A DNA stretch of 14,642 nt from Cochliopodium minus (lineage: Eukaryota; Discosea; Himatismenida; Cochliopodiidae): positions 1-14,642 of the forward strand of contig JAMYWO010000602.1 of NCBI GenBank assembly GCA_024220525.1, in the 5' to 3' direction. The translations under genes were made by a program, and so were the position numbers. This document shows positions 1-9,326 of the stretch, piece after piece. The notes beneath the pieces were generated by a model. The model had not been told where the DNA came from, did not search any database, and saw only the letters and a list, made by a program, of their open reading frames with translations. Numbering within the stretch: position 1 is the stretch's first letter; each line of letters begins with the position of its first letter.

Positions 1-106
1 AAATAAAAAATAAAAAATAAAAAATAAAAAATAAAAAATAAAAAATAAAAAATAAAAAATAAAATATAAAAAAATAATTCATAAAAAATAAAAAATAAAA
101 AATAAA
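1..106. repeat. Period-7 A-rich repeat (AAAAAAT)n inside an intron of the dehydrogenase gene
   Basis: Bases 1-60 are nearly perfect copies of a seven-base unit, six A and one T; after a short interruption a second block covers about 81-106. On the coding (minus) strand this reads as (ATTTTTT)n, the same unit found in the sense-strand introns of plus-strand genes further right. It lies downstream of the donor at 116 and is taken as intron. It is not a telomere: there are no G residues in the unit. Confidence 0.8.
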
Positions 107-902
107 TATTTTTTACAATGGTTTGTCCTTTTTTGATTTCTCCGATTTCTGATAAGGAAATGGAGGCAGTCAATCCACTTGTCAACAGTGGCAAAAACTC
201 TCTTTTCTCTTCTGGAATTGGAATCACAATCTTTGCAGGAACTACAATGTATTCAGCAAAAGATCCAAATCTAATTTAATAAAAAAATAAAAAAAAAAAT
301 AAAAAAAAAAAAATATTTACCTTGCAAAAACTACTGGTTGTCCTAAATTTAAATTCACTTTTGATCCTTTTTTGAGTATTGTTCCCACTGCTTCAAATCC
401 TTTTTTATATTTTTTATATTATTAAAAATTTAAGTTGTTAAATGGGAATTATAAATCAAATATACAGGAATGGTATTAGGTTGTTGATTCATTTATTCAT
501 AAATCAATAATTTGGAACATTTCTTAACAAATAAAAATATTTTTTATTATGGGATTTATTTTTATCTTTACCTGCATCAAATGGTGGATTCACTCCTTCC
601 AAATATTTCCCTGCTGTATAATTTACATCACTTTGAAGATATATTTTATTTAACTGAATTATAAATATTTTCTCAATCCTTTTTCATACCTTGCATTTAT
701 ACCACAATATTTTACCTTGATTACCACTTCATCTTCCTTTATATCAAATACTGATTGCACTACACACAAATTTAGGTTTATTTCAGCTAAAAAAAAAAAT
801 TCTTCTCAAAATAAAGGAATCACCTTGAACTATTTCAGTTGCTTCTCTAAAATTGGTTGATAATTTCTTTACAACAATCTTTTTATAATTGATTGCAAAC
901 AT
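1..902 (-). CDS. PTGR3/ZADH2-like zinc-type dehydrogenase (MDR superfamily quinone/prostaglandin reductase), N-terminal part
   Basis: Minus-strand gene starting at ATG 902-900 and leaving the window at the left. Exons, in order of transcription: 902-824, 759-690, 630-572, 399-321 and 270-117. All five join in frame (441 nt, 147 residues), and a T-rich intron then runs past base 1. Visible motifs match the PTGR3/ZADH2 group of medium-chain reductases: NFREA near residue 17, GINASDVNY, PPFDAGFEAVG, FGSFAEYIVVP and LLTSGLTASISL. Family members reduce enones or quinones with NADPH; the glycine-rich NADPH motif would lie in the next exon, outside the window. Introns are 64, 59, 172 and 50 nt, with donors GTGATT, GTATGA, GTAAAG and GTAAAT, then GTAAAA for the last. 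It is divergent from the BSD gene across only 120 bases. The family call is firm; the exact substrate is unknown. Confidence 0.88.
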
Positions 903-1022
903 TTTTTATTTTTTCTGAAATATAAAAAAAGGGGAAACAAAACTGAAAGCTTTATCACATATATTGTTCAAATATCCTCCAATTGCAATATACTTACACA
1001 AAACATTCAAATTAAATAAAAA
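903..1022. promoter_or_regulatory. Shared divergent promoter region (dehydrogenase / BSD gene)
   Basis: These 120 bases separate two outward-facing ATGs and must hold both 5' untranslated leaders and promoters. The sequence is AT-rich, with A-rich stretches directly before the plus-strand ATG (AAATAAAAAATG) and T-rich sequence (A-rich on the minus strand) before the other start. I see no convincing specific element beyond composition. The assignment rests on gene arrangement only. Confidence 0.45.
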
Positions 1023-2155
1023 ATGTTGAATTGGTTCAATTTATCTTCAAACAACAATAATAATACACAAGAGAAGAAAGCAGAAGAAAAAATTGATAAT
1101 AAGAAAGAAGAAGATAACAAGAATCAAGAAAAAGGAAAACTAATATGTAAGAATATTTTGATTATCCAACAATACAATCTCGTTTTTTTTGAATATTTCC
1201 CTTATAAATTTACTTTTATTAGCTTTCTTTTCTTCAATAGGAGATACGATAAAAGAAAAGATAAACCAAACAACCCAAATCATAAATACAAAACAAAATG
1301 AAAGCAAGAAAGAAGAAGGGCAACTGGCTTATCCATGGAGCTTCCCAGATGATCCAAAGAAAGAGGAAATCATACTCAATCAAGCAAAATTATTGTCACA
1401 TGAGATTTACAATTTCATGAACACTCCATCCCCCACTCTTTTGGAAAATTTTGAATTTGATATGGAGAAATATACTCCTATTGCTATCAAAGCATTGGAA
1501 TATGATCAAAGATTAGGAAAAATAAGATTCTATTTGGTTCCTAACAAGTAAAATCAAATATATTATTCAGTCATTATATTTATCAATTCAAAAGATCTCA
1601 AAGATTTTATAACAAATTTATATTATGCTTTACACGTATACATAACTTCAATAACATATAATTTCCAAAAAATATAGAATTAAAGAAGACAAATTTTGGT
1701 ATAATTATTTTGCCAGAATGCATATATTGAGAGATACCATCTCCAAACTGGATATTTCCACCCTCAACGAACTTCCTCATAAAAATCAAAAGCTAATAGA
1801 TAACAAAGAGGATATTCCTAATTTCAACACAAAAGAAATGGAAGAATTACAATCAGAGATGTCCAAATTGCTTGGTGGTAATCAAGATTCAAATGATAAC
1901 GATACCTCTACAAATAATCTCAATAATAATTTGCAATTTGATGAAAATGAGCTTGAAAATCAGATAAACAATGTTCTCAACGATGAATCCCTTTCTAATT
2001 TCGATCTCGGTCTTGTAGATGGAAATATAGATGAATCCATTTTGAATGATTTTGATTTGGATGAATTTGGGGCAGATAATAACATCGATATTAAAGTTGA
2101 TACCAATATTGATGTAAATGATCTTGTAAATGAATCAAATAATGAAAATAAATAA
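1023..2155 (+). CDS. BSD-domain protein
   Basis: Three exons, 1023-1146, 1223-1547 and 1678-2155, join in frame to give 308 residues. The BSD domain spans about residues 79-170: PW at 79-80, FEFDMEKY, then RLGKIRFYLVPN, and across the last intron the diagnostic KEDKFWYNYFARM (F156 W157, N159 Y160 F161). This FWxNYF block is the BSD hallmark, and it decides the third exon's start at 1678 rather than an ATG at 1718. The N-terminus is Asn/Lys/Glu-rich; the segment before the domain (SFFSSIGDTIKEKINQ) resembles the amphipathic region of plant and SYAP1-like BSD proteins. The C-terminal half is acidic, Asn-rich and probably disordered. Relatives have links to transcription factor IIH (TFIIH), signalling or trafficking; the precise role here is unknown. 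The stop is TAA, followed by AAATAAAT-like sequence. Confidence 0.87.
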
Positions 2156-2305
2156 ATTTTAATATATATTTAGGCTTCAATCTCAAAATATTTTGACATT
2201 CTATGTTTTGTATATTTCCATTTGCATCATCATAACTGTTTTATAAAAATTAAAAAAAAAAAAAATCAGAAAGATAATTCTCTTTTTCTAAATATCAGAG
2301 ATAAA

Positions 2306-5300
2306 ATGAGTTCAAAAAATCAATGGAAGGGAGAAGGAGAATTTGTCAAGGAATTATCCAAATTCAAAGAAGTAAAACCACCTATTCCTGCCTCCAAAAT
2401 TAATAAAATTGCAAAATTGGCTTCATTAAATTCTCAGGTAAAAAAATACCATCAATGAAAAATAAAAATAATTTAACAATTTTTCTTCAAAAATTATTTT
2501 TAATTTCACCAAAATATATTATATAATTTTATACTCCTTCCAAATTCTTAATAATTACATCCTTATATTTTATATTTTTTTTATATTTTTGAATAGTACT
2601 ATAAATACGTTGTGTATGAAGTAGAAAAATTCATGAATAAATATGTATCACAAAATGAGGATTGCAACTTGACATCAATCTATATAATAGATGCAATTTG
2701 CAAATATTCGAAATCAAAATATGGTGATAAGGATAAATTTTGTGCAAGATTTGAAAAGAATTTGGATTACAATTTTTCGATGCTATGCAAGGGAAAGAGC
2801 AGCTCAGATAAGACATTCCATTCATTAAATAGGACATTGGGCTTCTGGGAGAAGAACAACATGTTCAATCTGGAAGTAATAAACAAATTGAGGATGCATC
2901 TGCCTACACATCTTACATATGAGAAGCTTGAAGGAGATGGCATCTCCACAAACAAAAACAATACAAATTCTATCGAGAATCTCGCACTGAATCTTCCAGA
3001 TCTTCAGGGATTAGATCCCAATCAGCCAGATACCCTCAATTTCCTAATGAATATCTTGATGAGTGGAAATAACAAGAGCGATCATGATCAACTAGTCTAT
3101 CAACACAAAAAAGAAAATCTCTTGGAGATTCCCACCGGAAATCCCTACGGAGATTTCAACGTTGATCCATCCCTATTGACATCAAACTACGAAAACTTGG
3201 AACCCAACAACAATCCCAACAAAAACAGTGGAAACAACAGTAACCCTCCTATTAATCCCCCTTTGAACAATAATAACCCTCCACAAGGCGGCATGTACAA
3301 CCCAAACAATCCTGAAAGTGGCTTTGGCGGTCAGTTCGACAATTACAACAACCCAAACATCCACAACCCGAATCAAAGCAACCCTCCTTACAATAACAAC
3401 CAATACTACGACCCTAATCAACCCCAAGACTTCAATAACATCCCAAACAACATTCCTAGCAGTCTTCCTAATAATAATTTTCCTCAGCAAGACACCAACA
3501 ATTTTCCTCTTCAGGGTATTTTTTTTTTTTCTTTTCTTCTATATTACTCGTATTTATCTTATCATTCATATCTTTATAACTGTTATTTCTTTTCTTTTTG
3601 TTTTTTAAAAAACTAACCCCCCTAGCACCAGTCTCAAGTAACACCAAAACAATAACAAATAAAAAAAATTTTTTTAAAAAAAACAAAAAAACACTTTGTA
3701 TTTTTTTTACGTTTTGGTTTTTTACATTTTTACATTTTACATTTTACATTTTACATTTTACATTTTTTATTTGGGGCAATGATCTATTTTTTAAACAAAT
3801 TTGATTTTATCATGTTGCAAGCAGGAATCACATCTAACAAGCAAAAAAAAAAAAAAATTATTTTTTTTTAATAATAAAAAGGTACAAACAACAATTTCAA
3901 AACAAAAAAAAAAAATCACTCTTAAATTTCTTTACCTTACTGATCTCTCTTATCTTCTTCTTTAGCTCGTTTGCTTTGCTCTGATAAAAAAATCTCTTTC
4001 TATAACTTTGATCTCTAACTTGATCTTTAACATCATTGCCCCAAATAAAATAATAAAAAAAAAAAGAATGAAAAATTCTAAGAAAAAAAAAAAATCTAAA
4101 AAAAAAATTAATCTCCTCATTCTCTAGAAAAAGGAGAACATTTCGGTACCATCCGAATCCGCACAAAGACTTTGTGGCTGGGAAACGTCAGCAACGATCT
4201 CAGTGAAGAGATTGTCAGCAATTCTTGCAAGGAGTTTGGAAGGATCGCATTAGTCAAGTATCTTCCCCAATCATTCATTGCTTTCGTAACTTATGTTACT
4301 CGTTTAGAAGCAGAAAATGCATATGCATCTTTAAATGGTAGGACATTTAATTTATTAACTTAATTTTTTTATTTTAATTTTTTATTAATTTTATTTTTTA
4401 CAATTTTAATTGGAGAATTCTTTTATTTTTATTTTACTTTTCAGGATTCACTATGAATGGAAAGACTTGGAAGATTGGTTGGGCCAATGGAGACTTCCTT
4501 GATAAAAACAACTTTTCTTGGAAGGATGGATCTGGTCCTCTCAACAAAAGCAAACTCAAGTTTCCAAAGTTTCAGTATCCGGGACAAACTGTCAAAAGTT
4601 TAATTGAGTTTTCTTACGAAATTGGTTATTTTTTTATTAAAAATTATTATTTTTTTATTAAAAATTTTTTTTTAAAAAATTGTTATTTTATTGAAAAGAT
4701 GAATCTACTCTTGATTACAACGATCCTTTGCAAAAATCCTTGTCAAGTAATCCTAACATAAACCCAGAACCAAACCCAAACAACAGCATGAATAACAACA
4801 ATAATAAAAATATGAATCCAAACATGTTATACAACCCCAACTTGAATAGCAACTTGAACATGGGAATGAACAATCCTAATGTCAACTTTAACCCCAATTT
4901 GGGATTCAACAACAACAATGCGAACAGTAACATGGGCTTTCAGAACAACATGATGGAAAGCACCAACAATATGTTTGATCCGAACAACAACAACAATAAA
5001 TTTGATAACAATAGATTTAGTGGTGGAGGTAGAAACAATTACAATAACAATAATAGAAACAACCAAAGTTTTGACGATACGGACAAGTTCCTCAATGACC
5101 TGAAGAACAATCCTCAGGGCGAGGACAACAGAAAGTTCTCCCGTGGAGGTGATAACAACAACAACAGGAGGAGTGGCAGTGAAAACAGTTTCCGCAGAAA
5201 CGATAACGACAACAGCAGGAGAAGTGGCAGCAACGATAGTGGTTATGACAACAACAATAGCAACAGAAGAAACGATAATCGCAGAGGTGATGACTATCAA

Positions 5301-5693
5301 CATAACAGCAGATTTAGTGGTGGTAATGATCGTGTCAGCAAGTTCAGTGGTGGAGGGAATAATGACAGCAGATTTGGTGGTGGTAATGATCGTGTCAGCA
5401 AATTTAGTGGTGGAAATGAGAATGATAATCAACCCAATAACAACAGATTTGATAATAATAACAGTAACAACAGATTCAATGATGGAAATGATAATTTTAA
5501 CAACAACAATAGATTTGGTGGAAATAATGATAATCCTCATAATAACTCTAGATTTGATAACAATAACAGATTTGGTGGCAATGATGGTGGAAATAGCTTC
5601 AACAACAATAACAATAAGAGGGATAACAGAAACAACTTCAACAGGAGGGATGATAGAAGGGGTGATAACAAAAGAAACAAAAGAGATGACTGA
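2306..5693 (+). CDS. SCAF4/SCAF8/Seb1-like RNA polymerase II CTD-interacting, RRM-containing RNA-processing factor
   Basis: Five exons: 2306-2437, 2597-3515, 4128-4337, 4445-4597 and 4699-5693. They join in frame to 802 residues. Residues 1-150 form a CTD-interacting domain like that of SCAF4/8: FVKELSKFKEVKPPI, YYKYVVYEVEKFM, IYIIDAICKYSK, FCARFEKNL and LGFWEKNNMF. About 230-350 is a Pro/Asn-rich linker. An RRM covers about 363-440, with RNP2-like LWLGNV at 366-371 and RNP1-like FIAFVTYV at 400-407, followed by TWKIGWANG as in SCAF RRMs. Residues 475-802 are Asn-rich with many RFSGG/RFGG and RG elements. Family members read phosphorylated polymerase II and control 3'-end choice and termination in the nucleus. 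One donor is unusual (GTTTAA at 4598), supported by phase. A 12-base microexon at 3626-3637 would also fit in frame. The stop is TGA. Confidence 0.88.
3723..3768 (+). repeat. Period-7 repeat (ACATTTT)n
   Basis: Five head-to-tail copies of ACATTTT run from 3732 to 3766, preceded by a copy with one extra T and followed by a T-rich end. The unit differs from the commoner ATTTTTT tracts of this window but has the same seven-base period and the same T-rich polarity on the sense strand of the host gene. Confidence 0.8.
3765..4050. repeat. Perfect 19-base inverted repeat enclosing about 250 bases, in an intron
   Basis: The left arm at 3765-3783 reads TTTTATTTGGGGCAATGAT; the right arm at 4032-4050 is its exact reverse complement. 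Both outer flanks keep the symmetry loosely, T-rich to the left and A-rich to the right. The GGGGC core is rare in this AT-rich intron, so chance is unlikely. It could be the ends of a small foldback or MITE-like insertion, or a hairpin in the pre-mRNA. No target-site duplication can be judged in the homopolymer flanks, and no transposase is visible. Confidence 0.65.
5307..5426 (+). repeat. Two tandem 60-bp (20-residue) repeats in the SCAF-like C-terminal tail
   Basis: Two adjacent in-frame copies with an exact 60-base period encode residues about 675-694 and 695-714. The shared protein core is SRF(S/G)GGNDRVSKFSGG. The DNA differs mostly at silent positions, with greater drift at the end of the second copy, so this is a fairly recent internal duplication. 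The repeated RF-GG and RV-K pattern adds arginine-glycine-type RNA-binding or phase-separation-prone sequence. Confidence 0.8.
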
Positions 5694-5884
5694 TTATGAT
5701 TCCTCATCCATCCAGATCCCTTCATTATCTTTAAATTGAATTGTTTTTTATTAAAAATTTGGTTTATACATCCAATTAATATTTAAACCGTCATCATGCA
5801 GATTGTTCACTTTCACTAAAGATACATTTGCGAATTCTTTTCGATGTTTTGTCGACAAATAAATAAAATAAATAAAAAAAAAAA

Positions 5885-7923
5885 ATGATTTTGAATCTGC
5901 CTTTTTGGATTACAAATTCTATTGTTCTATTTGTTATGAACATTATTGTCTTCATCGCATGGGTAAAAATTTATTTCCATTGAAAACGGGGATTTTCTCA
6001 TTTTTGTATTAATATATTGGCATAATGGTTCTATAATAATAACCAATAGAATTATTATTCATTTTTAAAGATTTATCATTCTATTACCCCATATCACATC
6101 TATCCATTCCATAATAAAAATAAATATAAAGTATATTTTGGAAGAAATTTCTAATAATTTTTTAAAAAAAAGTCAAATCAACACAAATCTAAATCAGATA
6201 AACTTCCACCTACCATCTTCCAAAAATATAAACACAGTGTATTATCTAACATCCTAAATTCTATACTGTTAATAGTTACAGCAATACCAGCAAGTTATTT
6301 CATGGATTATCTCACCAATGAATGCACTAAGTTGACTTTTAATAGGGAATATCAATTAGCGGAGATTTTTTCTAAAGAGGGTTTTTGTTATGTTGGGTTG
6401 TACAGACCTTTTCTTACTTTGAACATCTCCTTTTTTGTATTTGTGAATATAACTTTTTGGATCTTGTCCATCTTGCAAAAATCTACTTGGTAAACAAAGA
6501 AATAAAGAAAAAAAGATTCAACTAAAATATAATGATAAAATTGAAGGGTAAAATTTTAATAAAGATTTTTTAAAGGAATTTTTTTTTATTTTTTAAATTT
6601 ATTTTTTATTTTTTATTTTTTTTATTTTTTTTTTTTTATTTTTTTTTTTATTTTGTTTTATTTTTTTATATTATTTTTTATTTTTTATTTTTTATTTTTT
6701 TTATTTTTTATTTAAAGTTAATAGATCCTTATTGGACCATCATACCAGTAATGATGAACTATTTCTTCGTTTACCATCCTAACCTCCACGCAAACTACTA
6801 CAGATCAACCATTTCTTTGTTAATCATATGGTTGTGGAGTATAAGACTCACTCATTCTTATTTTAGAAGAGAGCAGTGGAACTTTGGTTCATATATTTTA
6901 TTTATGTTATTTATTCTTGTTTTTTGATTTAATATTTTTTTGTTATTTATTCTTTAATTTTTTTTATTTTTTATTTTCAAATTTTTTTATTTTTTATTTT
7001 TTATTTTTTATTTTTTATTTTTTATTTTTTATTTTTTATTTTTTATTTTTTATTTTTTTATTTATTTTTTATTTTCTAGCTGCTAGAGAAGACTGGAGAT
7101 TCACTGAAATGAGCAAGCAACATGGAAAAAGTTGGTGGTGGAAATCTTTTTTCCTTGCATATTTCTCCCAACAAGTATTATTGGTGGGTAAATAAAATAA
7201 AATAAATCAAAACAGAAAAAATAATTTATTAAGAAAAATTGAACAATAAATGATATTTTTTTTTAATATTTTTGATTTTTTTTATTAAATTTTTTTTTTT
7301 AAAATAAGGTATTTGCTCTCCGATTTATTTTATTCACCAAGGCAACATTCCTTTCAACATCTATGATGTATTGGGAGTTGTTTTGAGCGTTTGTGGGGTT
7401 GTGATGGCTTATTTTGCGGACACTCAATTGTTTTATTACATTCAAAACAACGAGAGGTTGTCTTTTAACAAAAAAGAAACAATAAAGCTTTTGGATACAG
7501 GTAAAAAGAAATTATTTTTATTTTTTATTTTATTTTCATTTTTATTTTTTATTTATTTTTTATTTTTTATTTATTTTTGATTTTTTATTTTTTATTTTTT
7601 ATTTTTTATTTTTTATTTTTTATTTTTATTTTTTTATTTTTTTATTTTTTCTAATTTTTCTATTTTTTTATTATTTAAAAGGAGTTTGGAAGTACAGCAG
7701 ACATCCTAATCATTTTGCAGAACAGTTATTTTGGTGGGGCTTTGCTTTTTTTGGTTTGTCTTTTTCTTGGTGGACTTTTCTCGGAACTTTCCTCAACAGT
7801 GCTGCTTTGCACGTTGTTGTACAGATGGTTGAAAAGAAAATGATCGAAAAAAAAGAAAGAGCTGATCTTTATAGAAACTATCAAAAGAAAACAGCTCGTT
7901 TGATTCCTTTCATTCACCTATAA
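5885..7923 (+). CDS. DUF1295 multi-pass membrane protein (steroid 5-alpha-reductase-like family)
   Basis: Predicted exons are 5885-5962, 6071-6130, 6198-6489, 6718-6886, 7080-7187, 7309-7500 and 7682-7923. The later junctions are in phase; those at 6130/6198 and 6489/6718 each lack one base with simple GT-AG splicing. Adding one base at each gives exactly 380 residues. The N-terminus is a hydrophobic helix (FWITNSIVLFVMNIIVF), followed by more membrane segments. Family signatures are LIDPYWTIIPVMMNYFF, the EDWRFTEM block (about 204-211), QQVLLVGICSPIYF, and near the C-terminus WKYSRHPNHFAEQLFWWG (about 303-320), the NADPH-binding-type SRHP-N-E element of 5-alpha reductases and isoprenylcysteine methyltransferases. 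It likely acts in lipid or sterol metabolism in the endoplasmic reticulum; the substrate is unknown. An alternative acceptor at 6049 would add seven residues in frame. Confidence 0.85.
6598..6712 (+). repeat. T-rich ATTTTTT-type intron tract
   Basis: A mostly T sequence with A every six to nine bases fills the end of the intron before the exon at 6718. It is less regular than the tract at 6985-7060 but of the same type, T-rich on the sense strand. Confidence 0.7.
6957..7075 (+). repeat. Period-7 (ATTTTTT)n intron tract
   Basis: A nearly perfect seven-base repeat from about 6985 to 7060 ends directly at the acceptor TTTTCTAG before exon 7080. It serves as an extended polypyrimidine tract on the sense strand of the DUF1295 gene. 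Confidence 0.8.
7515..7665 (+). repeat. Period-7 (ATTTTTT)n intron tract
   Basis: This fills most of the 181-base intron between the exons ending at 7500 and starting at 7682. The regular part, about 7575-7625, repeats ATTTTTT; the flanks are irregular T-rich sequence. It has the same polarity as the other tracts in sense introns. Confidence 0.75.
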
Positions 7924-8028
7924 AAATAAATAAATTAAATCTTTTTTTTTCCTAAAGGAATGAAATAATTTTTTTTTTGACACGATTTTTGACAATTGTC
8001 CAAATATATAAAATAAAATAAAAAAAAA

Positions 8029-8978
8029 ATGAAAAGGAATCAATTTATTTTGTTGGTTTTTGTTTTATTTTTCATTTACAGATCATATGGAGAATCTACA
8101 TCCAATGAAGAGAATAGTAAAAATAAATTAACTTTTTAATAGATGGTTGAATATTGTCTTTTTTTTCTTTTAATGAAGAGGAACATCAATTAGAAAAGAG
8201 AGGTGCTCATTATATTGGAAAGCCTCTTGGATTTAATACTTATACGCCACCTGTCAAACATCAAAAAGAACAAATAAAAGAAAAAGAAAAAGAAAAAGAA
8301 CCTCAAAGAAACAACAATGATGATAACAATTTTGAGGATATTGAGAAAATTCCATTATGTTCCGAAGCAGAACCTGATGCTTTGAAGGTAAAAAAAAAAA
8401 AATCATAAAATGAAGATTTATAACGATAGTTATTTCATGATAATATCATATACACCATATGCATTCTATCATATCTGAATTGATATAAATTTTGAATCCC
8501 ACCTTTTGAAAAATTTAAGTTTTATTTTTTTGAATATTCAAAAGATTACTTTTCAATTTTTAATTCCTTTCAAATTCCTAATCCACAGTGCGTTGTATTA
8601 GAATCTCCACCAGTTCATAAACACAGACATAAACATCATCACTATAAATACGGAAAGAACAAACACCACAAGAACAATAAACACCAAAAACCCCACAAAC
8701 AAGATAAGCAAAACCATCACGTCCACAATGAACAAGAGAAACCTCGTCCATTCACCATCTTTGGAGGATCCAATCAACTTCAAGATACAAAAGGATTCCC
8801 ATTAAACAATGATCCTTTCAAATATGACCCTCCTGTTAACAGAAGAATTAATTATCAGGTCAATGGTGACAAATTTGTTGTCGATGAAACCATCCATTCA
8901 GTAAATGATGATTTCCCTAATTCCCAAGAGCAAGATTCTAACAACCAAGATGAAGATGATTATGGAAAGAAGAAATAG
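8029..8978 (+). CDS. Small secreted histidine-rich protein, unrecognised family
   Basis: Three exons, 8029-8116, 8179-8387 and 8589-8978, join in frame to 228 residues. Residues 1-20 are a clear signal peptide (MKRN, then a hydrophobic stretch, cleavage likely near SYG), so the protein probably enters the secretory pathway. A Lys/Glu-rich stretch follows, then the only two cysteines, C90 and C100, ten apart and on either side of the second intron, probably disulfide-linked. Residues 109-145 hold 13 histidines mixed with lysines, suggesting metal or polyanion binding; this is inference. The C-terminus is Asn/Asp/Gln-rich and ends GKKK. The first splice acceptor (8178) was chosen because other acceptors put a TGA in frame. 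I recognise no domain. Its start lies 105 bases after the DUF1295 stop, on the same strand. Confidence 0.75.
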
Positions 8979-9326
8979 ATTTAGTGCAATATTTTTTAAA
9001 TTTTATTAAAATGCTTCATTTCACACTTCACACCTATTTATAATTTTTTTATTTTTATTTTTTTAAATAATATAAATTATGGATTGCTTTTCCTTCAAAT
9101 CAATAAAATGTTATCCTTCTATTCCATTTCCAATCTTGATTTGAAAAACTAAATTTATCGGATTTCGGAAATAAATTTTTCTTTAATAAAAAATATTTCA
9201 ATGTTCTATAAAGTAAAATTAAAATTTTTATTTTTTTTGACGAATTGATTCAAGTGCTTTCTTGGATCTTCTCATGAATTTTAAAATCAAATTTTACACA
9301 GTTTAAATTAAATTAAAAAAAAATTC
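8979..9326. other. Intergenic stretch without recognisable content
   Basis: These 348 bases lie between the His-rich gene and the SPRY-RCC1 locus. They are AT-rich with short A and T runs and end in an A-rich leader before the ATG at 9327. No tRNA, ORF, repeat or family motif was seen on either strand; they presumably hold a 3' untranslated region and a promoter. Confidence 0.6.

Larger units (their letters stand above)
3516..4127 (+). other. Long third-exon-preceding intron (612 nt) of the SCAF-like gene
   Basis: The donor follows CTTCAGG at 3515/3516 (GTATTT) and the acceptor TCTCTAG ends at 4127; both are phase 1 and link the Pro/Asn-rich linker to the RRM exon. The intron is several times longer than its neighbours and has two compositional halves: T-rich to about 3790, then A-rich on the plus strand to about 4110. 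It contains a period-7 tract, a 19-base inverted repeat, a possible 12-base microexon and a purine-rich antisense block, each described separately. Confidence 0.7.

Noticed and set aside
1-106. Telomeric repeat at the left edge
   Set aside because: The unit has no G, it recurs inside introns elsewhere, and a gene exon continues directly into it.
1607-1717. Extra coding exon of the BSD gene with a TTTTATAACAAATTT-type aromatic motif
   Set aside because: It briefly resembled the FWxNYF element, but no splice phase fits, and the true motif (KFWYNYF) is encoded at 1679-1717 in correct phase.
3182-3490. Minus-strand ORF rich in Val and Ile
   Set aside because: Antisense shadow of the Asn/Pro-rich linker exon.
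4827-5540. 237-residue minus-strand ORF rich in Ile, Val and Thr
   Set aside because: It is the antisense shadow of the Asn/Ser/Gly-rich coding tail of the SCAF-like gene; no family motif.
6302-6493. Independent 63-residue ORF
   Set aside because: It is a part of the DUF1295 exon 6198-6489 read past its donor; upstream codons in the same frame also look coding.
6894-7079. ORF of repeated Phe-Tyr-Leu residues
   Set aside because: This is the period-7 T-rich intron tract translated; it interrupts the NF-AAREDW join.
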